The notes beneath the pieces are model-generated. The model worked only from the letters and a program-made list of their open reading frames with translations, made no database searches and was not told where the DNA came from. From assembly GCF_014647895.1 (NCBI RefSeq), contig NZ_BMQB01000002.1, forward strand, positions 372,001 through 436,000: a stretch of DNA of 64,000 nt, read 5' to 3'. The position numbers were made by a program, and so were the translations under genes. The stretch's first letter is position 1; every line of letters starts with the position of its first letter. Below are positions 34,282 to 42,269 of this stretch, piece after piece. The DNA comes from Pilimelia anulata. Lineage in GTDB: Bacteria; Actinomycetota; Actinomycetes; Mycobacteriales; Micromonosporaceae.

Positions 34282-35139
34282 TCAGGGCGTCGGCGCGGGG
34301 GTCAGCGGCGGGGCCGGGACCGTGGCGCCGTCCGGCAGCCGGATCGCGTCGGCGAGCCGCTCGCCCGCCGCCACCTCCGCCCCCGGCCACACCACCACCC
34401 GGGTCGCCGTACCCCGGACCGTCGCCCCCGCCCCCACCACGCTGTCGGTCACCGCGCCCGGCACCGCCGCGCCGGCCGCGACGATGCTGCCGCCGGCCCG
34501 GGCCACGGCGTCGAGGTTCGCCGCGAGGTAGTCGCGCGGGGTGCCGCAGTCGAGGTACCGCCCGGCGTACGGGACGCAGTCCAGCTCCCCGTCGGCCTCC
34601 GCCGGCCGCCACACCTCCCGCCACAGCTCGCCCGGTGTGTCGGGCAGCGCCCGGACCCGGTCCCACGGCAGCAGCGAGAACCCGGCGAACCGCCACGGCC
34701 CGAACTCGCCCGCGCCCCCCGCCGGCGCGGGCCGGACGAGCAGCCGCACCCGCCGCCCGTCCCAGCCGTCGAGCAGGGCCGCGACGTCCGCCCCGGCGGG
34801 CGCGGCGGCGGCCAGGTACGCGTCGGCGTTGCCGACCAGCACCCCGCGCCCGTCCACCCAGCCGCGCAGCCGGGCCAGCGCCCCGCCGGTGCCCAGCGGC
34901 CCGTCCGGCTCGACCGACAGCCGCGCCCGGTCGCCGACGTGCGCGACGACCCGGTCGGCGAGGTACGAGGCGTTCACCGCCACCGCGGCCGGGCCGGCGA
35001 GGCCGAGCGCGGCGAGCCGGTCCAGGGCCCGGTCCAGCAGCGGGACGTTGCCGACCGGGCAGAGCGCTTTGGGTACGGTCGCGGTCAGCGGCCGCAGTCG
35101 CACGCCGAGGCCGGCGGCGAGGACCACCGCACAGATCAC
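34282..35139 (-). CDS. Sugar-phosphate nucleotidyltransferase
   Basis: A 285-residue enzyme predicted to make an NDP-sugar. The N-terminal signature AVVLAAGLGVRLRPLT and KALCPVGNVPLLDRAL bind NTP and sugar phosphate; GNADAY near residue 103 resembles the metal-binding loop. The last 60 residues are a short left-handed helix-like segment (VPGAVTDSVVGAGATVRGTA). Mannose-1-phosphate guanylyltransferase or glucose-type activity cannot be told apart from sequence. GTG 35139 overlaps the Nudix gene stop by 4 bp, so the products may act on related nucleotides. Confidence 0.85.
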   Translation of the reverse strand: MICAVVLAAGLGVRLRPLTATVPKALCPVGNVPLLDRALDRLAALGLAGPAAVAVNASYLADRVVAHVGDRARLSVEPDGPLGTGGALARLRGWVDGRGVLVGNADAYLAAAAPAGADVAALLDGWDGRRVRLLVRPAPAGGAGEFGPWRFAGFSLLPWDRVRALPDTPGELWREVWRPAEADGELDCVPYAGRYLDCGTPRDYLAANLDAVARAGGSIVAAGAAVPGAVTDSVVGAGATVRGTATRVVVWPGAEVAAGERLADAIRLPDGATVPAPPLTPAPTP

Positions 35140-35717
35140 GCGCCCTCCCCGCGCCCGCCGACCCCCGACCCGCCCGCGGCCGGTTCGTCCGCGGCGGGGG
35201 CGGCCGGGCCGAGGCCGAAGTGGCCGAGGAGGCGGGCCGTCGCCTTCGTCAGCGGCGGCAGCCGGTCGGTGTGCTGCCAGGCGGCCTCCCACACCTCCGC
35301 GCCGTCCACCACCGGCGTGACCCCGGCGGCCCGCACCTCGGCCTCGAACACCAGGTCGATCCAGCCGCGCGGGTGGACCAGCGCGTTCGGTACCGCCTGC
35401 CGGAGCTGCTCCGGCCGCAGGTGGATGCCGGTCTCCTCGGCCAGTTCCCGGAGCGCGCCGAGCCGCGGCTCCTCCCGCTTCTCCAGCAGTCCGGCGGGCA
35501 GCGTCCAGCCCCGGCCGGGCGGCTGGCGCAGCATCAGCAGCCGGTGCGGGTCGTCGGCGTCGCGCAGCAGCACCACCGCGCCGACGACGTACGTGCGCAC
35601 CCGCAGCCGGACCAGCCGGTTGCGCAGCGGGACGGGCAGCCGGTAGAAGACGCCGTACAGCGCACCGCGCAGCGCGCGCCGCAGGCCGGACCGGGGCGAC
35701 GGGGAGGCATCGGACAC
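35136..35717 (-). CDS. Nudix hydrolase
   Basis: A 193-residue Nudix protein. The Nudix box starts GLLEKREE and ends RELAEETGI (about residues 76-98), with all Gly, Glu and Arg positions of the consensus kept, so Mg-dependent phosphoanhydride hydrolysis is likely. The N-terminal 40 residues are basic and hydrophobic and may touch the membrane. The C-terminal 25 residues are Gly/Ala-rich. It is translated with the downstream nucleotidyltransferase, so an NDP-sugar substrate is plausible. Confidence 0.87.
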   Translation of the reverse strand: MSDASPSPRSGLRRALRGALYGVFYRLPVPLRNRLVRLRVRTYVVGAVVLLRDADDPHRLLMLRQPPGRGWTLPAGLLEKREEPRLGALRELAEETGIHLRPEQLRQAVPNALVHPRGWIDLVFEAEVRAAGVTPVVDGAEVWEAAWQHTDRLPPLTKATARLLGHFGLGPAAPAADEPAAGGSGVGGRGEGA

Positions 35718-35723
35718 GCCGCC

Positions 35724-35729
35724 AGGCTA
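35724..35729 (-). promoter_or_regulatory. -10 element TAGCCT, leaderless start of Nudix gene
   Basis: TAGCCT lies 6 bases before the GTG at 35717. Confidence 0.5.
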
Positions 35730-35848
35730 TGCCACCCCACCCACGCCCGGCCGACGCCACCGACCCCGATCACCCGCCGATCGAGGTCCGGAGTGGACAC
35801 CCACCCACCAAACCATGATCAACAAGAGCCGGTACACCTCCACACGGG

Positions 35849-36796
35849 TCAGGCGGACTTGCCGTGGAAGACCACCAGGCGTTCGGCGAAGCCGGCGCCG
35901 AAGGAGGCCAGGATCAGCAGCGGGAGGGCGTGGGTGCCCGGGAAGGAGAGGATGCCGCCGCGGTGGGCCAGGTACACCGTCAGCGCCGCCACCGCCCCCA
36001 CGAACAGCCGGGTCACCGTCGCCGTGAACGACCCCAGTTGCAGCACCACCGACGTCTGCGGGTCGACGGCGAGGCGCTGGATGGCGCTGGTCACCGCCCC
36101 GAGCATCCCGGCCACCAGCACGCCGCCGATGACCCGCCCGGACACCAGGATGTCGCCGGGCTGGCGGACGTCGCCCCAGGCCACCGCCGCGCCGACGCCG
36201 AGCAGCACGATTCCGATGATCAGCAGCCAGACCCGGCGGGTGGCGCTGACCCGCAGCGTGTGGTGGCCGAGGTCGTAGTGGTTGTTGCGCAGGCGCAGCG
36301 CCTGGAGCAGCAGGACGCGGTCGCTGGCCCGGGTCGGCATGCCGTACCCCGGCACCGGGTCGCCCGGCGGCGGGACCGCGCCCGGCGGGGTGACGTGGTC
36401 GAGCAGGTCGGCGATCGCCTTCTGCCGCCAGCCGCTGATCTCGCCGTGGTCGATCTGCTGACGCAGCACGACGATGGCGGCGTTGACCTCGTCGTCGGTG
36501 TACGTGGAGGTGACCAGGTCGTCGGCGGCGTTGAGCAGGGCCCAGCCGATCTCCAGCGAGCGGCTGTCCTCGGCCCGGCTGAGCTGGGCCAGCGCGGCGC
36601 TGAGCCGCTCGGCGTCGGCCGGGCCGGGGCCGGGCTCGCCGGGGCCGCCGGGGGTCGGCGGGCCGACCCGCAGCCGTACCTCGACCCGGGCCCGGCTGGC
36701 GAGGACGGCGCGGCGCAGCCGCTCCCGGCGGCCGCGCTGCGGGTCGAGGGTCCGCGGTCGGCCGGGGCGTACGCGCGGCGGCTGCTGCTCGACCAT
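35849..36796 (-). CDS. Membrane protein of unknown function
   Basis: A 315-residue protein. Residues 1-185 are cytoplasmic: a Pro/Gly/Arg-rich start and a helical region (LSAALAQLSRAEDSRSLEIGWALLN, then VNAAIVVLRQQ). Four membrane helices follow (about 190-305), with LLILASFGAGFAERLV near the end. The GAGFAERL end is shared with other uncharacterised bacterial membrane proteins I have seen. GGGGTG lies 5 bases before the ATG, and a TATCTT -10 at 36839-36844 would give a short leader. It is a separate unit from the downstream Nudix and upstream RelA/SpoT genes. Confidence 0.75.
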   Translation of the reverse strand: MVEQQPPRVRPGRPRTLDPQRGRRERLRRAVLASRARVEVRLRVGPPTPGGPGEPGPGPADAERLSAALAQLSRAEDSRSLEIGWALLNAADDLVTSTYTDDEVNAAIVVLRQQIDHGEISGWRQKAIADLLDHVTPPGAVPPPGDPVPGYGMPTRASDRVLLLQALRLRNNHYDLGHHTLRVSATRRVWLLIIGIVLLGVGAAVAWGDVRQPGDILVSGRVIGGVLVAGMLGAVTSAIQRLAVDPQTSVVLQLGSFTATVTRLFVGAVAALTVYLAHRGGILSFPGTHALPLLILASFGAGFAERLVVFHGKSA

Positions 36797-36887
36797 CCGG
36801 CACCCCGATGCGAGGAAGTCTTGTGTTCGGGTGCACCGAAGATAGCACCGGGGGTGCGGCGCCCGGCCGGATTCGCGGCGGGCCCGC

Positions 36888-38681
36888 TCAGGCGGCGGGC
36901 GGTCCCTGGTCGACCATCGTGATCAGCCGGTCGGCGACGTCCGCCGCGGACCGCTGCTCGTCCACGATCGCCACCAGCAGCGTCTCGTGGTCGGGGTAGC
37001 CGAGCTGCCCGGCGAGCTGGCGCAGCGGGTCGTCGTCGACCAGGCCGCGGTCCCGGCGGCGCAGCTCGCGGAACAGCTCGCCGCGCCCCAGCCGGACCTT
37101 GTCGGCGATCGCCACCGCCGCGTCGTCGTCGGTGAACCAGCGCTGGATCTGCCGCTGCGCCGCCCCGGACCGGGTGAAGCTCAGCCACTCCCGCCGCGGC
37201 CCGCGCGGCACCGGCCGCCCCTGCGGGGCGTCCATCTCGGTGAAGATCTCCACCAGGTCGCCGTCGGCCAGCGGCGAGGACAGCGGCGCCAGCCGGCCGT
37301 TGACCCGGGCGGCCAGGCACGACTCGCCGGTCTCGGGGCTCAGCTCGTACGCGACGTCGACCGGCGTGGCGCCCTCCGGCAGGTGCAGCGTCGCGCCGTG
37401 CGCGAACACCTTCACCTGCGCCTCGGCGAGGTCGCAGCGCAGCGAGTCGAGGAACTGGCCGGTGTCGGCGGTCTCCTGCTGCCAGTCCAGCACCCGGCGC
37501 AGCCAGGCCAGCGCCTCCTCGGCGCCGGCGTCGTGGTCGGCCGGGTTGGGGTACCGGAAGCCGGCGGCGATGCCGTACTCGGCCGTGCGGTGCATCGCGG
37601 TGGTCCGGATGAGGATCTCCACCACGTGGTTGTCCGGGCCGATCACGGTGGTGTGCAGCGAGCGGTACAGGTTGTGCTTCGGCGCGGCGATGAAGTCCTT
37701 GAACCGGCCCGCCACCGGCCGCCACATCCCGTGCACCGCGCCCAGGGCGGCGTAACAGTCGGCGTCGTCGCCGTCCACCACGACCGCCACCCGGGGCAGC
37801 ACGTGCGGCTCCCGGTGGCCCTCCTTGCGGGTGTCCTGCCAGATCGAGTACAGGTGCCGCGGCCGCGGCCGCACGTCCGCGGCGAGCCGCTGCCGGCGCA
37901 GCGTGCGCCGGGTGCTGGCGATGACCGTCTCCAGCATCGCCGAGCCGTCCTGCCGGGCGGTGGCGTACTCGCCGATCAGCCCGTACGCCTCCGGGTCGAG
38001 GTGCTGGAGGACCGCGTCCTCCAGGTCCCGCTTGAGCGCCTGGATGCCGAGCCGCTCGCACAGCGGCACCAGCACGTCCTGGGTGTCCCGGGCGATCCGG
38101 GCCCGGGAGGCGGGGGAGCGGACGCCGAGCGTGCGCATGTTGTGCAGCCGGTCGGCCAGCTTGATGATCAGCACCCGGACGTCCCGGCCCGCCGCGATGA
38201 TCAGCTTCCGGACGGTCTCGCCCTTGGCCGCCTTGCCGTAGAAGACCTTGTCGAACTTCGTCACGCCGTCGACCAGGTGCGCGATCTCCTGGCCGAAGTC
38301 GTCGCGCAGCGCGTGCAGCGTGTAGTCGGTGTCCTCGACCGTGTCGTGCAGCAGCGCGGCGACCAGCGTGGTCGTGTCCATGCCCAGCTCGGCGAGGATC
38401 TGGGCGACCGCGAGCGGGTGGGTGATGAACGGCTCGCCGCTCTTGCGGAACTGCCCGCGGTGCGCGCTCTCGGCGATCACGTACCCGCGGCGCAGCACGC
38501 TCGCGTCCATGTACGGGTGGATCGCCCGGTGCGCCCGTAGCAGCGCGCCGACCGGGTCGACCGGTCGGCGCGGGCGGGCGTGGGCGAGCAGCGAGCGCAG
38601 CCGGCGCCCGACCCCCGGCACGAGGGCGCCCGGGTGGGGCATCCGGCCGAGCGGAGTTCCGCTCCCGGCATCGAGGTCCAT
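36888..38681 (-). CDS. RelA/SpoT homologue, hydrolase intact, synthetase domain degraded
   Basis: A 597-residue stringent-response protein. The hydrolase domain is complete: HRGQFRKSGEPFITHP near residue 68, LLHDTVEDTDY near 110 and ADRLHNMRTLG near 172. In the synthetase domain (about 275-370) the basic motif reads RPRHLYSIWQD, where active enzymes have R-K and a later Lys, and the conserved Asp of the YDLLAVR-type strand is absent (VLPRVAVVVDG). KHNLYRSLHTTV remains. A TGS domain follows (about 425-495); no ACT domain is present. It is probably a (p)ppGpp hydrolase. GAGAGG precedes ATG 38681; a longer start at 38834 lacks such a site. Confidence 0.85.
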   Translation of the reverse strand: MDLDAGSGTPLGRMPHPGALVPGVGRRLRSLLAHARPRRPVDPVGALLRAHRAIHPYMDASVLRRGYVIAESAHRGQFRKSGEPFITHPLAVAQILAELGMDTTTLVAALLHDTVEDTDYTLHALRDDFGQEIAHLVDGVTKFDKVFYGKAAKGETVRKLIIAAGRDVRVLIIKLADRLHNMRTLGVRSPASRARIARDTQDVLVPLCERLGIQALKRDLEDAVLQHLDPEAYGLIGEYATARQDGSAMLETVIASTRRTLRRQRLAADVRPRPRHLYSIWQDTRKEGHREPHVLPRVAVVVDGDDADCYAALGAVHGMWRPVAGRFKDFIAAPKHNLYRSLHTTVIGPDNHVVEILIRTTAMHRTAEYGIAAGFRYPNPADHDAGAEEALAWLRRVLDWQQETADTGQFLDSLRCDLAEAQVKVFAHGATLHLPEGATPVDVAYELSPETGESCLAARVNGRLAPLSSPLADGDLVEIFTEMDAPQGRPVPRGPRREWLSFTRSGAAQRQIQRWFTDDDAAVAIADKVRLGRGELFRELRRRDRGLVDDDPLRQLAGQLGYPDHETLLVAIVDEQRSAADVADRLITMVDQGPPAA

Positions 38682-38766
38682 CGGCGTCACCTCTCTCGCC
38701 GCCGGCTTTACCCGCCCGGGGGTGGCCCGGGCGCGCCGGGTGTCCGCGCACAGTGGCACGGACAAC

Positions 38767-38772
38767 ACAGTA
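38767..38772 (-). promoter_or_regulatory. Candidate -10 (TACTGT) for the RelA/SpoT homologue
   Basis: TACTGT on the minus strand lies in a lower-GC stretch with two TTGTCC repeats around it (about 38750-38790). It predicts a leader of about 80 bases before ATG 38681. Confidence 0.35.
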
Positions 38773-38911
38773 ATTCGGACAAGTCTGTCAGAAGAACACC
38801 GTGGTATCAGGGTAATCAGCAGACCGTTAGCCAAACGGCCACAAGCTCGTGCGTGATCGGCTCGGGCCGGATCGCTGCTCGGCGGACTCCGAACCGGGGT
38901 GAGCAGCGCAT

Positions 38912-40747
38912 TCAGCTCGCGTCGGCGGACCGGCTGGCCACCTCAGCCTGCGCCAGCAGCGCGGCGAACCGGGCGGCGCCACGCGCGGGCAGCGCCCAAG
39001 GGGTGGACACCCGAACGAGTCGGGTGCGCGGCCGTTCCAGCCAGTGCAGGATCCGTTCGGTCTCCTCCGCGGTCGCCGCCGGCACCGGGCCGTCGCCCGG
39101 CTCGACCGTCTCGGCGGTGGCCAGCAGCAGGTCGATCGTCGGCTGTGGATGGACCCGCGGCGGCGACCCGCCGGCGGCGGCCAGCCGCCCGTACCGGACC
39201 ACGGCCAGCTCCCAGCCGCCGCCGGCCGCCGGGTGCGCGGCGACCAGCTCGGCGATGCCGGTGACCGCGGCGAGCCGCTGCAGCCGGGTGGTGGCGCGCA
39301 GCAGCGCCGACAGCCGCCCGCGGACGGCCGCGGCCTCCTCGTACCGCTGGGCGGCCGACAGCGTCGCAATCCGGGCCAGCAGCACCTCGACCAGCGGGCC
39401 GGGGTCGCCGACGGTCGCCTCGCGCAGCGGCGCCACCGCCGCGGCGGCGTACTGCTCGGGGGTGACCCGGTGCAGGCACGGCGCCGGGCAGCGGCCCAGC
39501 TCGGCCAGCGCGCACGCCGCGCTCGGGGTGCGCGCCGACAGCCGCTGCGCGCACGGCCGCAGCGGCAGCGCCTCGCGGACCGCCTCGGCCACCCGCTCGG
39601 CGGCCCGGGTCGACGGGAACGGGCCGAGGCAGCTATCGGGCGTGCCGCGGCGCTGCCGGACCACGGACAGCCGCGGGTACGGCTCGTCGGTCACCCGCAG
39701 CCACACCGTCCGCTGCGGGTGCTTGGACCGCCGGTTGTACGGCGGCGCGTGCGCGGCGATCAGCCGCAGCTCGCGCACCTCGGCCTCCAGCGCGTGCGCG
39801 CACACCACCGCCTCGACCCGGACGGCGGCGGCGAGCATCTCGTCGACCCGCGGCCGCCGCTCGGCGGCGGTGAAGTACGTGCGCACCCGGCCGGCGATGT
39901 CCCGGGACGTGCCGACGTACAGCGGGCGGTCGTCGGCGGCCCGGAACAGGTACACGCCGGGGGCGCGGGGCAGGCCGTCGGCGAGGTGCCGCTGCCGCTG
40001 CCGGACCGGCGACACGGCGCGCCCGAACGCGATCGCCCCGCCGACGGTGTCGACGCCGAACCCGCCCAGCCGCTCGCACAGCGCGTGCAGCAGGTCCACG
40101 GTGGCCTCCGCGTCGGCCAGCGCCCTGTGCGTGGGCTGGTGCGGCAGCCGCAGGTACCGGGCCAGCGTGCCGAGCTTGCGGTCGGGCACCTCGTCGCGGG
40201 TGAACACCCGGCGCGACAGCGGCAGCGTGTCGAGCACCGGCGGGGACGGCCAGGCGTACCCGTGCCGGGTGCAGGCCGCCCGCAGATAGCCCAGGTCGTA
40301 CGGCGCGTTGTGCGCGACCACGACCGCGCCGCGCAGGAACTCCAGCAGGCCGGGCAGCACGGCCGGCAGCCGCGGCGCGGCGGACACCATCGCGGTGGTG
40401 ATCCCGGTCAGCACGGTCACCAGCGGTGGGATCGGCAGCCCGGGGTCGACCAGCGTGGCGAACGTGCCCAGCCGCTGCCCGCCGCGGATCTTGACCGCGC
40501 CGATCTCGGTGACGCCGCCGTCGGCCGCGGTGCCGCCGGTGGTCTCCAGGTCGAGGACGACGAAGGTGGCGTCGCGCAGCGGCAGGGTGCGCGGGTCGGC
40601 GTCGCCGTCGGCGAGCGGGCCGCCCAGCGTCGGCTGCTCGTACCGCGGCTGCTGGTACCGCGGCTGCCCGCCGGGGAGCGGATCGGGCCGCGGCGGGTCG
40701 GTCGAGGATGGCGGATATGGGCCCGGGACGTGCGCGTTATCCGGCAT
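38912..40747 (-). CDS. DEDD exonuclease fused to a UvrC-like GIY-YIG domain
   Basis: A 611-residue protein resembling M. tuberculosis Rv2191 by my recollection. The exonuclease domain (about 60-225) has VLDLETTG (first Asp and Glu), HNAPYDLGYL (third acidic residue) and HRALADAEAT (His and last Asp), as in the DnaQ epsilon family. The GIY-YIG domain (about 258-345) has GVYLFRAADDRPLYVG and PYNRRSKHPQRTVW. A Cys-rich segment (CALAELGRCPAPCLHRV) and a UVR-like helix follow. The UvrC RNase H-like domain is missing. A role in DNA repair is likely but undefined. The leaderless ATG 40747 is supported by a TACCGT element. Confidence 0.87.
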   Translation of the reverse strand: MPDNAHVPGPYPPSSTDPPRPDPLPGGQPRYQQPRYEQPTLGGPLADGDADPRTLPLRDATFVVLDLETTGGTAADGGVTEIGAVKIRGGQRLGTFATLVDPGLPIPPLVTVLTGITTAMVSAAPRLPAVLPGLLEFLRGAVVVAHNAPYDLGYLRAACTRHGYAWPSPPVLDTLPLSRRVFTRDEVPDRKLGTLARYLRLPHQPTHRALADAEATVDLLHALCERLGGFGVDTVGGAIAFGRAVSPVRQRQRHLADGLPRAPGVYLFRAADDRPLYVGTSRDIAGRVRTYFTAAERRPRVDEMLAAAVRVEAVVCAHALEAEVRELRLIAAHAPPYNRRSKHPQRTVWLRVTDEPYPRLSVVRQRRGTPDSCLGPFPSTRAAERVAEAVREALPLRPCAQRLSARTPSAACALAELGRCPAPCLHRVTPEQYAAAAVAPLREATVGDPGPLVEVLLARIATLSAAQRYEEAAAVRGRLSALLRATTRLQRLAAVTGIAELVAAHPAAGGGWELAVVRYGRLAAAGGSPPRVHPQPTIDLLLATAETVEPGDGPVPAATAEETERILHWLERPRTRLVRVSTPWALPARGAARFAALLAQAEVASRSADAS

Positions 40748-40753
40748 GCCCGG

Positions 40754-40759
40754 ACGGTA
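40754..40759 (-). promoter_or_regulatory. -10 element TACCGT, leaderless start of DEDD/GIY-YIG gene
   Basis: TACCGT lies 6 bases before ATG 40747; the divergent NYN gene has CAGACT 6 bases before its ATG. Confidence 0.55.
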
Positions 40760-40864
40760 CGGGCACGGTACGACATCGACAGCCGCCGGTGCGCGCCGCG
40801 GCGATTCGATCTCAGCGCCCGATCCGCCGCGCGGCAACGCCCGCGACGGTGACAGACTGGACGG

Positions 40865-42214
40865 ATGGTGTCGCCGCAGCCCGACGGGACCGCGGACCGG
40901 CCGGCGCCGGCCGCGGCGGAGCCGGTGCTGCCCGAACCCGTGCGGCAGCGCACGGTCGCCCTGGTCGCGGCCGTCCTGCCGCACCTGCCGGCCGGCGACC
41001 TGCCCGCGCCGCTGCGCCGGGTCGCGCAGTTCGCCGCCGCCCGCCGGGCCAAGCTCGGCGGCGCCGCCATCGCCACGCAGCTCGCCGGCGACGCCGCGTT
41101 CCGGACCGCGGTCGCCGAGCCCGTCCGGGAGGCCGGCGGCGAGCTGGCCGCCGCGGTCGCCGGCGGCGCCGCGCCCGGCGCGGCCGACCCGGTCGAGGTG
41201 GCCGCGCTGGCGTACCTGCTGCGGCCCGCCGGCTGGCGGGGCATGGTCGCGGCGGCCGGCGTCGCGGTCGACGCCGAGGCGCGCAGCGCCGAGGTGGCCG
41301 CCGCGGTCCGCGAGGCCCGGCAGGAGACCGCCCGGGCCCAGCACGAGCGGGCGGTGGCCCGGGTCGAGGCGGACAAGCTGCGCGACGAGCTGGCCCGGCT
41401 GCGCGACGAGCTGAACGGGCTGCGCGAGGAGCACCGGCGGGCCGGCCGGGCGCTGCGCGAGGCCGAGCAGGAGCGGCAGCGCGCGGACGGGCTGCTCGCC
41501 ACCGAGCGGGGCCGGCACGCCCGGTCCGCCGCCGACCACGAGGCGGAGCTGCGCCGGCTGCGCGGGAAGCTGGCCGAGGCGCAGTCCGCCGCCGGTACCG
41601 CCCGGCAGGCCGCCCGGGACGCCCGGACGGCGAACGAGGCCCGGCTGTGGCTGCTGCTGGAGACCCTCGGCCAGACCGCCGTCGGCCTGCGCCGCGAGCT
41701 GGGCCTCGAACCGCCCGGCCAGCTCCCCGCCGACGCCGTCGCCGAGGCGCACGCCGACCGGCCCGGCGCCGCGGGGGAGCGGGCCAAGGCCCGCGACGCC
41801 GACGACCCCGGCCGCCTCGACGAACTGCTCGCGCTGCCCCGGGTGCACCTGGTGGTGGACGGCTACAACGTGACCAAGCGCGGGTACGGCGAGCTGTCCC
41901 TGGAGCGGCAGCGGCAGCGGCTGATCACCGGCCTGACCGGCCTGGCCGCCCGCACCCGGGCCGAGGTCACGCTGGTCTTCGACGGCGCCGACCGGGTGCC
42001 CGGCCTGGCCACCCCGCCGCGCGGGGTGCGGGTGCTGTTCTCCCGTAAGGGGGAGACCGCCGACGAGCTGATCCGCCGGCTGGTCCGCGCCGAGCCGGCC
42101 GGGCGGCCCGTGGTGGTGGTCTCGTCCGACCGGGAGGTCGCCGACGGGATCCGCCGGCACGGCGCGTACCCGGCCGCCGCCGACGCGCTGCTGCGCCTGC
42201 TCGGGCGGAGCTGA
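40865..42214 (+). CDS. NYN-domain RNA-binding/nuclease-like protein with long coiled coil
   Basis: A 449-residue protein. Residues about 25-140 are a helical Ala-rich domain; about 145-270 are a charged heptad-type coiled coil (RLRDELNGLREEHRRAGRAL); the C-terminus is a YacP-type NYN/PIN domain with HLVVDGYNVTKRG near 332, TLVFDGADRVPG near 370 and VVSSDREVADGIRRHG near 420. The acidic residues form the metal site of this nuclease fold, related to the Bacillus Rae1/YacP group. The coiled coil suggests oligomers or ribosome/RNA docking. CAGACT 6 bases before ATG 40865 is a near-consensus leaderless -10. Confidence 0.87.
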   Translation: MVSPQPDGTADRPAPAAAEPVLPEPVRQRTVALVAAVLPHLPAGDLPAPLRRVAQFAAARRAKLGGAAIATQLAGDAAFRTAVAEPVREAGGELAAAVAGGAAPGAADPVEVAALAYLLRPAGWRGMVAAAGVAVDAEARSAEVAAAVREARQETARAQHERAVARVEADKLRDELARLRDELNGLREEHRRAGRALREAEQERQRADGLLATERGRHARSAADHEAELRRLRGKLAEAQSAAGTARQAARDARTANEARLWLLLETLGQTAVGLRRELGLEPPGQLPADAVAEAHADRPGAAGERAKARDADDPGRLDELLALPRVHLVVDGYNVTKRGYGELSLERQRQRLITGLTGLAARTRAEVTLVFDGADRVPGLATPPRGVRVLFSRKGETADELIRRLVRAEPAGRPVVVVSSDREVADGIRRHGAYPAAADALLRLLGRS

Positions 42215-42269
42215 CGGTACGGTCGGGGGCGGTCCCGCGCCGGCGGTGCCGCGGTACCCGGGAGGTGGA

